Made by a program: the position numbers and the translations under genes. Source: Chelydra serpentina (lineage: Eukaryota; Chordata; Testudines; Chelydridae). Taken from it: DNA of 64,000 bases. The stretch is taken from positions 3,844,001-3,908,000 of the forward strand of contig JBAIAC010000057.1 of NCBI GenBank assembly GCA_037349315.1, given 5' to 3'. The first letter of the stretch is position 1; each line of letters starts with the position of its first letter. The notes under the pieces were generated by a model. The model did not search any database and had not been told where the DNA came from. It was given only the letters and a program-made list of their open reading frames with translations. Below are positions 51,563 to 63,539 of the stretch, in pieces.

Positions 51563-52194
51563 AACTTTCATGGGATCTTCACCCGCTTACACCACTTCGG
51601 AATGTGGCCCATAGAATTCAGTGGATCTGATGGTGTGCTAAGTCCCTGTATATGTTGGGAGGTGAAGGGGGAGGACAGAACATTACATGTGCTCACATGG
51701 TTGTTCACAATCCAGTTAATCTATTCTAATCACCACATACCACACCTAGAGGCTTTAGCTATTGTGAGTCATCCCCTTTAGTTATTTTGAGCCTTTAACG
51801 GAGATTAGCAGGTAACAATTATTTTCATAATCCCCCAGTAGGTGCATCTGTGATCGCTCCGATCTCTGGGAGACGCGTCCCTTGTTTAAAAATAATGAAA
51901 AATCCTTCTTTGAAGAATCAATTCAGTTTTTGCTAATTAACCTTGCCCCCAAACCTTGGATAATCACACTTTACAACGATGCTGTAACCCTTCGATAACA
52001 TTTCCTAACTCGTTTTGGTTCCAGGGTGGCCCTAGACATACAAGGGCACTTGAAATAGCTCGAAAACCCATTTGTATTTCCAGGAGTGACTGGAAGCTGA
52101 AAATTAAATTGTCCTAGTCCTTTTCCAATGGCCCCCTCCCACACACATTGCCATTGCATGTAATCCTTTTTTATCCAGGGCTCCCCAATTACTT
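51563..52194. other. Unassigned sequence
   Basis: No gene; 51770-51970 is AT-rich and unique-looking. Confidence 0.4.
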
Positions 52195-52450
52195 CACCAG
52201 TAGTTATGGGAATAACTGATTTTTCTCTTCACTGGCCTAACCAAAAAAATCCAGCCAAACGTTTGTTTGGGGTTAACCTGAAACAAAACATTTTTCAAAT
52301 TTTTCAGTGAACTGAAAACGTTGACAACCCCACCCCCCTCATTTTTTAACAAAACTGTTGGTTTCTCTTTTGAGTTTTTTAACCTTTTCAAACAAATTAA
52401 AGTAAAGTAAAATTTGAAACAAAAAGTCATTTAAAATGACATGTTTTGGA
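52195..52450. repeat. Decayed AT-rich palindromic MITE remnant
   Basis: 'ccagccaaacgtttgtttgg', 'cctgaaacaaaacatttttc', 'aaatttttcagtgaactgaa', 'aacgttgacaacc' resemble the interior of the TAGAGCTGG family; ends not identified. Confidence 0.45.
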
Positions 52451-53796
52451 CCCACTCAGCTGTATTCATCAGCGCTGTTAGACACAGACGAGGAAGTCTG
52501 TCAATGACTACCTGAAAGAAGCCCCCCAACACTTCACCCGTTTGGAGATGTGTTCTACTCCTCTATTTCTAGAGCATTTGATCCCAGGTCTACTGAAGTT
52601 AATGGCAGGTTTTCCATTGATTTCAATATGCTTTGGATCAGCCTCTTAGGCTGGAGGGGTTGGTGGCATAGTAGATAGATCGCTAGATAGCCATAGCACA
52701 CTGTCATTCAATCACATCCCACAAGGGGGCCTTTGGCCATTGGAAGAACTGGCATGAATTTTGGCCAACGTTTTCAAACTTGTGCTCCAAAAGCTGAGTC
52801 CCTAGAACCATATTTAGACACCTTAATCAAAATGCCCTGCCTTTGAGAAATGCCAAGAGGCCACAACTCCCTTCCTGATCCATTCTGCAGTCCCTTGTGC
52901 CTTCCTCCAAAGCAGCTGGTGCTGATCATTGTTGGAGACTGGAGAAGAAGGACCCTGGTTTGGTTCAGTCTTGCAATTCCTATGTTCTTGTTGAAGCCGA
53001 TGGTAGCTCAGAAAATCAGGCTACTTTCACCTGCTGAGCATCTGCCGCGCCTGTTGAACTCAATAATAGCCGCAGCTGCAAAGCACCTCTGAAAATAGCA
53101 CCATTAAGTACATAACGTCAGGTCCCTAAGTATGAAGATTTCAGGGGATTTTTTTGCACAGTCCCATCCCTGTCCTTGCATGCAGTCTCTCCAGCTCCTC
53201 ATTATTTTCAAGGCTTCCAAGTTTCCGTGACTCTTCCATCTCAGGCTGATTTGGTTCACAGCCCTCCTTTAGACCAAATTGTTGTACAGTACTTGACCTT
53301 GCTGACAGCAATCTTATACTGGGTTCCTTGTTAAGTGGCCCATTTTCTCTTGTTCCCAGGAGCGCCTTGCTTGTAGTTTTCATCATCCCTAAATTTGCTG
53401 GGCAGTTGTTTTCCTTCCTTTCCAATAATGTCATCAATGAAATTTTCAGCTCCCTCTTGGTCTCTGGAATATATTTATCAGGCTTTGCTTGTCAGGTTCT
53501 TCTGTGGCTGGCAAGCAAAAAAATAAGTAAAACAACTTTGCAAGACAGACAAAGGGATCCCTGCCTGAGCTAACAGGAGTGTTTGAAGTGCATGAGAGAG
53601 AGAGTGAAGCACAATTCCATCTTCCAGCCTTAACAGCTGGAGACCACTGCCAACATCTGGGAAGTGACAAAATCGGTTTTCTGTGATGCAAGTCAGTAGC
53701 CGTAGTGAGCACCTAATAGCAGTCAGTCACTAAAGAGGGGCTTTTACACTGGAGCGAACCTTAGCAAAGGGGACTTAAACTGAAACCAGTTGATTT
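52451..53796. other. Unassigned sequence with small palindromic remnants
   Basis: Short foldback at 52580-52650 ('ggtctactgaagttaatggc', 'ccattgatttcaatatgctt'). A TTAGG-type remnant around 52760-52840 ('aacgttttcaaacttgtgct', 'tagacaccttaatcaaaatg'). No gene; frames at 53141-53712 lack domains. Confidence 0.4.
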
Positions 53797-53935
53797 ATCG
53801 ATGTACCTACTACCTACTTGTCTATGTACTGCCTGCCTTCCTCTCTACCTGCCTTCGTTCCTATCTCTCTACCTACCTACCTACCTGCCTGCCTCTCTCT
53901 CTCTCTCTCTACCTGCCTGCCTTTCTATCTATTGT
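53797..53935. repeat. Imperfect CTAC/CTGC/CTCT tetranucleotide repeat, left part
   Basis: Tetranucleotide periodicity CTAC, CTGC, CTTC and CTCT over about 139 bp. Open frames rich in Leu, Tyr, Pro and Ser here are periodicity artefacts. Confidence 0.9.
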
Positions 53936-54060
53936 CATATATTCAGGTTGCAAGCTCTTTGGAGCAGACACCACCTTTTTGTTCTCGGCTTGTATAGCAT
54001 GTAGCTCGTCCTGGTCCATGACAGGGGCTCCTAGATGCTATTGCAAGACAACAATAAACA
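53936..54060 (+). repeat. SINE/LINE tail between the two halves of a microsatellite
   Basis: 'caggttgcaagctctttgga', 'gcagacaccacctttttgtt', 'cttgtatagcatgtagctcg', 'tcctggtccatgacaggggc', 'tcctagatgctattgcaaga', 'caacaataaaca'. A sense tail with no SINE head, between two related tetranucleotide tracts. Confidence 0.75.
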
Positions 54061-54165
54061 CCTACCTGCCTACCTGTCTATCTAGCTACTTAACCACCTA
54101 CTATCTTCTATCTTGTATCTACCTACCTATCTAGCTACATATTTATCATCTACCTACCGATCTGA
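54061..54165. repeat. Imperfect CTAC/CTAT tetranucleotide repeat, right part
   Basis: Resumes the CTAC-based periodicity ('cctacctgcctacctgtcta', 'tctacctacctatctagcta') immediately after the SINE/LINE tail. Confidence 0.88.
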
Positions 54166-55160
54166 CTGTGGAAGATACCTCCCCATCCCACTTATAACAT
54201 GCCTGTCAGTATGGTATGTAGGAAACGTAAGATACAAGAAGTGCTTTACTTTTAGACCACCCCACTCCTTTACTATCACTGGGAGCATTATCCATTAGAA
54301 CGAAACATTAAATACACTGTTTGTCCTTTGAAACAGGCTTCTTTGCTTTGAATAACGCATGGGACAACTCTTCAGAAAAGTGCCCAACCCACTAAGAAGC
54401 AGGCATCGCTGGAAGAGGAGGAGCTGCAAGAACAATGTTGGTAGCACAAGGCCGTGGGAAGAGAAAAATCAGCCCGAAAGAAAAGGACCAAGAGAATAGT
54501 ATGAGTCTGGAGAAGAGACAGAAAGGATTAGAGGGGAAAATCAGAGCTGGCTTAGAGCCAGCAGGATGAGGGGGCGGCAGGGTGGGTAGGTTAGACCAGC
54601 AGACAGAGAGAAAGGAAGCGAACAGAGCAAGGCTTTTATAAACTGCTGGTTGACTTGAAAAATCTCAGCTTTTTAATCCTCTTCACATGATTTCTGCACA
54701 AAATAGCCAGCTCCAGTGACCAGAGGGGGCTTTGGGATCTTTATTACTGGTTCACCACAGAGGAGGCTCAGGCTGGGCTAGGAAGCTGAGCAGGCCAACA
54801 TTTCCATTTTAACCACAGTTAACCTCCTCCTTGTGCATGCTTTCCTGGTGTTCTTTTCCATTTTAAACAGGCGAGGGTGATTTATAGAAATCCGTTCCCC
54901 TGAACCAGCAGCAAAAGTGATTGGCAGCCTCTGTCTACCTATACGTAGAAAAGGAGCCAGAGCAAAACCTCGGAACTCACTGCTCCTGGATTTGGAGGTG
55001 CCCATGCCCCCAATATTTGGCCTAATCCCATCTCGGCTGATGTGCTTGACGTTCATTTTTAAAACTCCAGGCATCCAAGCAAGGGTATGCTGCGGGTGAA
55101 GCCAGGGTGACCATTTCCAACACCTTTCCCAGGCCCGTCCTTGTATGGAATTCAATACAG
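54166..55160. other. Unassigned sequence
   Basis: No gene. A purine-rich tract lies at about 54405-54620. The 125-codon minus frame at 54778-55155 lacks a domain. Confidence 0.4.
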
Positions 55161-55161
55161 G

Positions 55162-55475
55162 GCATAAAATATAAGCCTGACATTTTCAAATTTTAGGCAT
55201 CCAAATGCACATTTTGCCACACGAATAAATGGTCTGATTTCCCAGAGGTACTGAACTCCGGCACCTACCCGGTAAAGTCAACAGGAGTTGAAGGGTCCTC
55301 AATGCCTAGTAGAACATCAAGCTACTCTTCACTTTAAGTGCCTCTATTTATGCACCTAAGTTTGAAGGCTGAAATTTTCAAAGATGCCTAAGGGATTTGG
55401 ACACTCATTGCCAATTTGCTTTAATGGGAATTGGGTGCTTGAACCCCCTAGGCAGCTTTGAAAATGTCAACTGAA
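55162..55475. repeat. TTAGGCNCC palindromic repeat cluster
   Basis: 'gacattttcaaattttaggc', 'ggcacctacccggtaaagtc', 'aacaggagttgaagggtcct', 'gaaattttcaaagatgccta', 'gctttgaaaatgtcaactga'. Two adjacent decayed copies of the family at 28170, each with ATTTTCAAA-type ends. Confidence 0.58.
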
Positions 55476-55645
55476 AATATTGGCCTAAATATACCTTACA
55501 GACCAAATTCTCCATTGGTTTTATGTCCTGTGGCAGCGGTCAACCCAATGGCTGTAGTGTACAATATTCTATTATATAGGCTCCATATTTCACTATATTT
55601 GTTTTTCATTTTAAAGGGAAATTCAATGCTATTGTCCTAACTTGT
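55476..55645. other. Unassigned sequence
   Basis: No feature seen. Confidence 0.4.
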
Positions 55646-55649
55646 TTAA

Positions 55650-55945
55650 ACCAGTTCTGAGGAAGGAACAAAGGAACTGCCCTATCATAACAGACCAATG
55701 GTCCATCTGATGCTCTCTCAGAAAACTGCCAATCCTGGATCATTCAGAAGGGCAGCGGGGAGGATATAACCCATAGTATACCTGTTTGTGCAACATATAC
55801 CATGTTGTGCAACATATACCATAGTATACCATGTCCCACCATGTGGGAAGTCTTGTTTCAATGTAATCCTGTGGCAATGAGTCCCAGAAATTCATTTTGC
55901 AATGTATTTTGGAAAAATAAGTCTTTCCTCCTGGCATAACCATTT
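55650..55945 (-). mobile_element. CR1-type LINE 3' fragment, antisense
   Basis: 'cataacagaccaatggtcca', 'tctgatgctctctcagaaaa' and 'cctgtggcaatgagtcccag', 'aaattcattttgcaatgtat' match the antisense of CR1 3' sequence. An 18-bp word is duplicated inside (55786-55803 and 55805-55822). Confidence 0.62.
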
Positions 55946-56365
55946 CTCAAAGTGGCAGCCTTAATCCAAGCACGTTCCATGAATCCGCGCATGAGCTTTG
56001 TCTCCTAAAGTGAATTTAAGGCAATTTGATTTAACTCAATAAGAATTAGATTAAATTGATTAGCTGGTACAACACGCTGTGGTAGGCAGATCCACCGGTA
56101 CACAGTGCACCTATTGTACAGGAAAACCTAGTGAGGCAAACTGTGATCCTTTTGTCGATGCAAAAATTTTAAGCACTTTGCTTCACTTGTTAAACACTTT
56201 TGTTTGGGATTGCCAAAGGGAGTCAAGGGAACTGGGCCCTAATTCCCTTAGGAGCTGCTGAAAACAGCACACTCAGGACACTGTAGCACTACAATGCAGA
56301 CGCTTCCTTCCTCAACGGAAGTGTTTTTTCCATCTCTGTAGTTAATCCACCTCTCCACCTAGACC
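55946..56365. other. Unassigned sequence
   Basis: No gene or repeat assigned. Confidence 0.4.
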
Positions 56366-56483
56366 TAGCCATGTCTACACTGGAGGGTGGGTTGATCTAA
56401 CTATGGTGCTCAGGGAGTGACATTTTTCACAGCCCTGAGCGGCATAGCTAGGTTGACCTACATTTCAGGTGTAGACCAGGCCT
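56366..56483. mobile_element. GTCTACAC-type MITE (Chompy-like), short
   Basis: About 118 bp: 'agccatgtctacactgg', 'gggttgatctaactatgg' against 'catagctaggttgacctaca', 'aggtgtagaccaggcct'. Inverted arms are about 40 bp with several mismatches; foldback. Confidence 0.78.
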
Positions 56484-56593
56484 GAGTTTCCAAGATGGAA
56501 AGAAGTTAATTATGCAGTATCTTCAGTGGTATATGCTGATGCTTTGCATCACACGCCCTATCAATCACTTGGAACGTGTTGTCACTGTTAGTT

Positions 56594-56645
56594 CTCACAA
56601 GGTGGGTGAGATAGTATCTTTTATGGGACCAACTTATTTTTTTGG
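56594..56645 (-). mobile_element. Penelope-like terminal fragment
   Basis: 'cacaaggtgggtgagatagt', 'atcttttatgggaccaactt' match the end of a second Penelope-like family that I recall from reptiles. Too short to show the ribozyme region. Confidence 0.45.
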
Positions 56646-57993
56646 ACAGTCAGACCCTTCCCAGCCAATCAGAATGACAGGTGGAGCACTGAAGCCAATG
56701 ACTGGTCTTTCCATGCCGAGCATCTTCAGCCAATCACAATGTGAGGCCTCATTTGTAACTCAGCATAAGAGAGTTAATGGTGGGGAGACAAAGCCGGCCC
56801 CGGTTAGAAAAAATAGCTTCAAAGATATCCCAGCTTCTTTTGTTGGGAGAATAAGGTACATTTCACACTGAGTGGCAGACAGCCACATTTCTCTGTCTGT
56901 CTTGAGAGGACTCCATAAAGCTCACTTCACTTGGAGAGGAGAAAGAGAGAAGCAATTAGGGCCCTAATCAATAATTTTCACAGCACTTCCTCCTTTGGGT
57001 GATTTAATTGGCATCTCAGACATGTGGGAGGTGAAATTAGGTCTTTGAAAGGGAAGGAAGGACTAATCCCCCCGCTTTACACTTAAAGCGAAAACAACTC
57101 CTGAAGCAGGATGATTCAGCTTAGATGTAAGGTTTGTTCAGTGCTGGAAGATAGGATTGTAATAGGGGATATATAGCTACAGCCTTTTCCGCTTGGGATA
57201 ACACTACTGATCCCACTCAGGCCACATAATACAAGTCTAAAGTCTATTTTTATGCAACATTTATCGTGATGTTTTCTCAGTCCAGACCTCACCACCTCCT
57301 GGTTGCCAGGTGAGCTACAAAATAATGCTAAATTTATTCACAAGGATCCCAAGGCATTTCACAGCCTGATGTACCTAGTCGGTTGTTTGCAGCTCTAATT
57401 TCTAGGATTCTCTCTGTCAGTCTCCACCATCCCTGCAATATCGGAGCACTTGGACACTGTATATCGTTTCCCCTTTATTTCAGTGGTTCTAAAGCAGATC
57501 GACTGCCATAAAACCAGTCCCAAATTCCCATTTGACACTAGCATGAATAAATATCACATAGACCCTCTAGAAGTGGCTTTGAAAGGACAAGGTTATGCCA
57601 AATGGGTGTTTCGGCCATTCTTTCATACTGACTCTGCCATTTCTCCCTCCATTCACTGTTCCACCATGGGGCTTCCTTCCTCATCTTCCGTCTGCCACCA
57701 TCACTATAGGAGACAGAGATGCCAATTAGGACAATAGCATGCTAAGCAATTCATCCTCCACTGAGCCTCTCTCCCAGTTGTGATCAAGTTCCCCTGGAGG
57801 CCTTGGTTTACCCTATTCCTGCTAATCTAACTCAGAGTCTCTGTATAATAAGCTTCCTATAAAACTGAGGGAAGAGAGGAGAGTTTTCATCTTTTGTGCT
57901 CATTTACTGACTGTAAATTATTATTATTTTTACTCCAATGGGCAGGACGCAACTAACTTACTCTTTTTCTTTCTTTCTTGAAACTGTAACCCA
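56646..57993. other. Unassigned sequence
   Basis: No gene. 56970-57050 looks like unique AT-rich sequence. Frames at 56512-56871 and 57450-57737 lack domains. Confidence 0.4.
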
Positions 57994-58205
57994 TAGCGCT
58001 GGTTGGAAAATGATTTTCTTTCCCTGTGAATAATTTTGACAAATTAAAATTTTTTAAACATTTTCATCTAAAATTTTTCTTTGAATTTTTTAGCGGGGTT
58101 GTAAAAAAACCAACAAAAAGATTTTTTTTTCATGGTAATTTCAATTTAATCAAAAAGTCATTTTTCATTAAAAATAACCCCCGTTTGAATGGAAAATTAG
58201 CTCTA
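57994..58205. mobile_element. Palindromic MITE, TAGAGCTGG family
   Basis: Begins TAGCGCTGGTTGGAAAATGA and ends ATGGAAAATTAGCTCTA, imperfect inverted repeats of the family at 17520. Very AT-rich, 212 bp. The flanking octamers do not match. Confidence 0.65.
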
Positions 58206-58211
58206 ATAGTC

Positions 58212-58392
58212 AGCATTCAGGCCCCCTTTCAGTAGAGCACTTGCTTAACTTTAAGCAGTTGCTTAAGTCCACCCCTGTTCGAGAAAGCGTTTAACCATGT
58301 GATTAGCACTCATTGATTTGAATGGGCCATTAGGACATGCTTAAAGTTGAGCGTGTGCTTAAGTGCTTTGCTGAACTGAGGTCTTGAAGAAC
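58212..58392. repeat. GCTTAAG palindromic repeat
   Basis: 'cacttgcttaactttaagca', 'gttgcttaagtccacccctg', 'catgcttaaagttgagcgtg', 'tgcttaagtgctttgctgaa'. Inverted pairs of the family at 30046. Confidence 0.62.
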
Positions 58393-58397
58393 AAAAG

Positions 58398-58495
58398 GCC
58401 AGACCCTCGGCCGGTGTAAACTGACCCAGCTCCTTTGACATCAAAGTCAATAGAGCTAGGCTGATTTACATCAGCCAAGGATGTGATCCAAACTC
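58398..58495. mobile_element. Short palindromic amniote repeat (GGTGTAAA...TTTACATC)
   Basis: Arms 'ggccggtgtaaactgaccca', 'gctcctttgac' and 'gtcaatagagctaggctgat', 'ttacatcagcc' are inverted around 'atcaaa'. About 98 bp, foldback. Confidence 0.72.
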
Positions 58496-61400
58496 TCTTA
58501 CTGAAGCATTACACCCACCAGGGGCCTCTCATTCATAACCAACCTAGTCCTTTACCAGCTGAAGCGGAATGAAGATGTTAGCCCTCACAACCCCTAGTTG
58601 TCCTGGTCCCTCCAAGTCACACCATTAAGAACCCAGCGCCCAGTGGCATGGCCGAGGACACAGTCTGTAACCTTTCGTTACCACCTAATCATGTTCCCGC
58701 TGCAACTCCCAGACGATGCGGCGCAGGAATTTGTCAAGATGGTATGATTTCCGTGCTTACAGATGCATCACTCTGCTTAGCTTGTCCCCGCAGACTCCAC
58801 CTGGGAGACAAATAGGCAGAAATTAGAGGCAGCTAGGAAAAAAAACCTCTTAATATATCATGTTGCTCGCCGGGAGGCAGCTTTAGAGGGCCTGCGAGAC
58901 AGACTGTCAAAAGCGGCCCCTAAGTAAACATATTCAGTTCAACTCTTTGCACTGTTGAGTGCAGAAGGAATGCGGTCTGCCACTCAGCACAGCTGGAAAA
59001 GGGAATCCAAAGGGGCATTGCTTTATTAACTCCCCCATGACAGACCAGAGGACCTCAAACTGGCCATCTTTCTGCCTCACAGGCAGCGCCTTCTGTGTTG
59101 CCCTGCAAAACATACGAGGAGGAATCTTGGGGGTGGGGAGTATTTTATGGGTGAGGGGGGTTAGCCTCAAGCCACACTGTGTGTGATGGGCGGAATTATT
59201 AGCCAATGAATTATTCTGACAGAATGAAGGAGGGTGATACCTTTCTAGCTCTGCCTTTCATGTCTACAGCCAAGGAAATCGCGGAGTGATTTTTTGTGTC
59301 TCCCTTCAAATACTTTCTCTTCTATCCAACCTCTTCTTCTCTGCTTTCAAATGACCAGATTTCTAGCTCAGCTTAGGGCTGGTTTGAAAATGGTGACCCT
59401 TTTCTTCCCAGAGGGAAGTTGGCTGTGCCGTTTCTCCTGGTAAAGGTCACCTTGGAGGGGCAGGTGGACTCCACTGGTTTCCCTTCCAGAAGGGTCCCAA
59501 GAAATCCCTTTCTCCAGGACACCTTTCCTTAACCCTTGGGCTGCTCATATCTTACAAGCCCTTCCTACCACCCACTCTCCCCAGTAATCTTTACCTTTAC
59601 CAAATGCAGCCTGCTCTGGGGTGGAGGGGCACAGAAGGGGGGAAGGAGGGGATTTTGGGGGGGCAAACTCCCACTTTTATTTAGCTCTCTGGGGAGGGAT
59701 GTGAAATGCCCTAGAGCATTTGATTTTTACCCCTTAGGAAGGACAGCGCGGCTTGGCCAGGCTGACACGAGGCAGAGGGAAGTGAAGTGCAGGAAGAGAT
59801 GTTGTAGATACATGAACTGGCATAAATCCAGCCTCCTCCTCTGATGGAGCCAGATCCTGGCCTCGAAGCAGAGAATGCCTGCCTGTTCCGCCCCATGGAA
59901 ACCACGCTTCAAAACGGATTGGCACAGGGCATGGCTGCCCATTGTGCCCCCTTCTGGTCGGGCGCTGCCTCAGTTCCCCCAAACTCACGTCCACCATCAC
60001 TTTGCCCTGGTTTTCAGAGGTCAGGCACTCGCCTGCCGTCTCCACCACGTGCTACAGACTCGCCATCCCAGAGGTGCCCCTGTGTGGGAAGACCTGGCAT
60101 TAGCAGGAGCCTGCCTGTAAGGCAGGGGACTCTGGTAGCCTCTCCTAGGGGCCTCCATACAGACCCAGCTTCCTGTCCCCGTCCTTGCCTTAATGACAGA
60201 CTAGCTCTTCATAGGGACACTGTCCCCTTCTCAGCTGCCTCTGCTTAAGCAACATTGATACTGCCTAACTACCTGACATGAGGACAGGTTTAGTATGCAG
60301 CGGGGTTTTATTTAATCTTCTCATACCCCACCCTCACAACCCATCTTCCCCAGCCGCTCCCAGGACTATCCACTCCCCTCCTCAGCCAAGGGGGGAATTC
60401 GCACTGCGGGAGGGGGACGGTCTCGGCACTTGAGCACGGGACAGAGTTACAAGCATATGAGCCAATGGTCTGCGGGGATAGAACGAGGCTCCGAACAGGG
60501 GCAGAGGGCAGCCTCCATCACTCTTTGTGCTAGGAGGGGACACTCGCAAAGACTTCCCAAAGATTGCCGGGAAAGTATTTTATTCTTTACATTTCCCCAC
60601 CCCTCGCCCCAGGGTTTATCCAAAGATTTTAGACCCAACCGGGGAGAGGCCCTGGCATTTTTTATGGGCTTCTTGTTTCAGACTCTCAGAAGCACCAAAC
60701 ACCCAGAAACTCCAGCTGACTCCCATGGGAGCTGCAGCAGTGGAAAAATCAAGACTCCGGTGTCTTGAATTGGGTGTCCCAAAATGAAAGCACCCCAAAT
60801 TAGCTGCCACTTTGGCCTAATTGTGCAGAGCCTAAGCTTCCCTTTCCATGTTCCTGCAAAGGGAAAACCGCCGGCAACACTCAAGGTAAGCTAGGAACAC
60901 GTGTCGTGTCTGATGGGAATGTATCTGCCCCGTCTCCATCTTCCTATCTGCTGGACCCTTCTCTACTCTTCATTGCTCCGATTTCATGCTTTAAGCCAGA
61001 ATCCTGTCTCTTAATAAATCCTGTCCCAGGTAGTGCTCACTGCTCAGGAAAATTCATGCCTGCTAAGCAGCCAGGACAGATTTAGGGAGGGTGGATGCTC
61101 AGCTCTTGTCTGTCTCTTTCAGGGCCTTGAGTTGGTGTCAGTCGTCTGGAGCAGTCAGCCGGCGGGGAGGTGGGGATGAAAAAATCCAACTGGCTGAACG
61201 CCGAAGACAATCAGAGGCAGAGAAACTGTGCAGGTCGCAGGCTGGATGGGAAAGTCAATGGGCTCTGACAGAGAAATCCAGGGAGTAAATAATAGGGGGT
61301 GGGGAAAACAGCTGAAATCTGGTGGTGTTATTTAACGCTTTTGAGAAAGAGATGTGGGCTCCAGAGAATGTTGAATGTAGCTTCTGACATGCGGAGGCCT

Positions 61401-62640
61401 CTATTAATCCACAGGACTGGTACAGAATGAGAAGCAGCGTTGCAAGCTCACTGCCTACCTCCCCACTCCCAGCTGATATGTCCCACGGCCCTTTAAGTCT
61501 TAGCCCCTCTCTGAGCTGGGGTTGCCAATCCGTCTAGATATTTAAGCACTTAACTGGCCCCTCACCACCACAGTATCTGAGAGCCTCGCAGAAGTCCATG
61601 AATTCCTCCTCGCAGCCCCTCCGTGAGACAGGGGAGGGTTCTTCTCGGGACACCCCATCCTGATACGCCAATGCACCGTGACTGGGGACTGTAGCCTCCC
61701 CTTTGTTCAAGGCCGAGGTGTTTCCTAATTGGGGGTGTGTCTGGCCCGCTGGTGGAGATGTGAAGATCATGAAACGCAGCAAAGAAAAATGTCATTGGAA
61801 CCCGAGTCCCCGGTTACATTCATGCACCTTTCCTCTGGCTACGTAGAGGGTTCTGAAAGTGGGCAAACACCAATGGCTGTGAGGCAAGGCTCCTTTACAC
61901 TGCCAGTAAGGTGTAGCGGGATCCTAGCATCAATGAGAAGCAGGCTCAAACACTAACTTTAAATGGGGGTGGGGAGAATCAACATTTTAGACCAGGTGGC
62001 CTCATGAGGCCGGGCTGGTGGGGAGAGGAGATTCTCCGTTTCCCTGCACCTTTTGTCATCCCTCATGCCAGGGCAAAGTGCTACCACAGAAGCATGACAT
62101 TCACTGCGCACGGGGTCCGAATGCATACACCAGGGGCAGGGTGTTGCAGAATTAGGCCCGATGGCTCTAAGAGGAAATCTCGACTCCCCCGAAGCGGCAG
62201 CTGTGTAATTTTGCCCCAACGCCCCAGCAGGGTCCTGTGTCTGTGATGCCGGCGGCACATTTCCCATTCGCATTAGGCCAGTGACAGCTCCCCCGCAATG
62301 GGGCTCTGTTGTTGAGCCAGGCTTGCCCTGCGTTGTCTGGAGGTGCTTCCGAGGAAGAGGGTGCAAAGAATGGGGCAAGATGCGTGCTCTCCCAGAATTC
62401 CATGCTTCTAAGGGGAGTGGCCGAGAGAATGATTTTTCCAGCGGCATGTGGAACGTATGTAAGAAGAGGACGAGGTTGCTTTTGTCCAAACCAGAAAGGA
62501 GCTTGCAGCAGTGGAGAGGTGAGATAAGGAGAACCGAGGCAAGCGTTTTGGATGATACTGTTGTCCATGCCGCCCAGTGGCGCGACAGGCTTCTCCAGCC
62601 CTGGCCCACCATTCTGCCACTTAGCAATTTAACTGGCAGG
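58496..62640. other. Long unassigned non-coding block
   Basis: About 4.1 kb with no confident repeat or gene. The 222-codon minus frame at 61959-62627 overlaps four other frames in both directions and has no domain. 58640-58930 looks like unique conserved-type sequence. G-rich purine runs lie near 59613-59670. Confidence 0.4.
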
Positions 62641-63044
62641 GGTCATTAGAAACTGAAGGAGAACGTGCCACAGTCATTAACCGGGCACTCTATTTATTTA
62701 CTAGCAGAGCTGCTTACCCAAGGAATGGCATGAAGTACATTTGAGAAATTAATAATTCCTGCTGGTTGAGTTTATACTCAATGAAATTATAGTGAGTGTA
62801 TTGCGATAAAATCTTGCATTTGCCTGCCCATGCTGTTCCTATGTAGGGTACATCAGGACCGCATGGTATGGAGGTCGTAGGTCAACCATGAGACTATCAT
62901 ACGATACTTTTCTGATGACACATGGCTCAACCTTCAACTCCTAAAATAATAAAATTCTAACGGGGGGAAAAAGCAAGTGTCTTTACTTATATATTACGTC
63001 TAGGAAGAATATTGATTGAGCTCATCGTTCTAATAATAATAGTA
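62641..63044. other. Repeat-free AT-rich block, candidate conserved non-coding element
   Basis: 'ctctatttatttactagcag', 'gagaaattaataattcctgc', 'tcaatgaaattatagtgagt', 'gataaaatcttgcatttgcc': no repeat signature, sharply more AT-rich than the preceding 4 kb. Only a compositional impression. Confidence 0.35.
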
Positions 63045-63520
63045 AAAGAGGACAGATGGACTCATGATTAAGGAACTGGACTGGGATTCAGGAGACCTGC
63101 ATTTAATTCCCAGCTCTGCCACAGATTCACTGTGTGACCTTGGGTGAGTCACTCAGGGCTAGATTCTTAAAGGTATTTAGGTGAGTAACAATGCAGATGG
63201 ATGTCCACCGGGCTTTTCAAAAATGGCTCGACACCCAACGTCCAATGGAATTGAAAGTCTCACTAGTGCCTAGCTGCGTCTTTAGGCATCTGAATACCTT
63301 TAAAAAATCTGGCCTGCAATCTTTCTGCTCCCCATCTGTAACACAGTGATGGTAACACAAACTTTCTCCCATTCTTCCTCTGTCTTGTCTATTTAGACTG
63401 TAAACTCTTTGGGGGCAAGGACTGTCTTGTACTACATGTTTGTGCAGCACCAAGCACAACGGGGCCCCAATCTCAGTTGTGGCCTCTAGCTTCCACTGTA
63501 AAATGAATAATAATACTTTG
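63045..63520 (+). repeat. SINE with tail, sense, interrupted by a palindromic MITE
   Basis: Head 'ctcatgattaaggaactgga', 'cctgcatttaattcccagct', core 'tgtgaccttgggtgagtcac' to about 63154. It resumes with 'caatctttctgctccccatc' (63317), 'tgtctatttagactgtaaac', 'ctttgggggcaaggactgtc', 'cagcaccaagcacaacgggg', ending 'aaaatgaataataatac'. Confidence 0.8.
63155..63316. mobile_element. Palindromic TTAGG MITE nested in a SINE
   Basis: Ends 'cagggctagattcttaaagg', 'tatttagg' and 'atacctttaaaaaatctggc', 'ctg' are inverted. The interior has 'gtccaatggaattgaaagtc' and 'tagctgcgtctttaggcatc'. No target duplication is evident. Confidence 0.75.
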
Positions 63521-63539
63521 AAAATAGCATCCAAGTCTC

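Noticed and set aside
53790..54298. Leu/Tyr/Pro-rich plus frames
   Set aside because: Translation of a tetranucleotide microsatellite in two phases.
61959..62627. 222-codon minus frame
   Set aside because: No motif; several other frames of comparable length cover the same bases on both strands.
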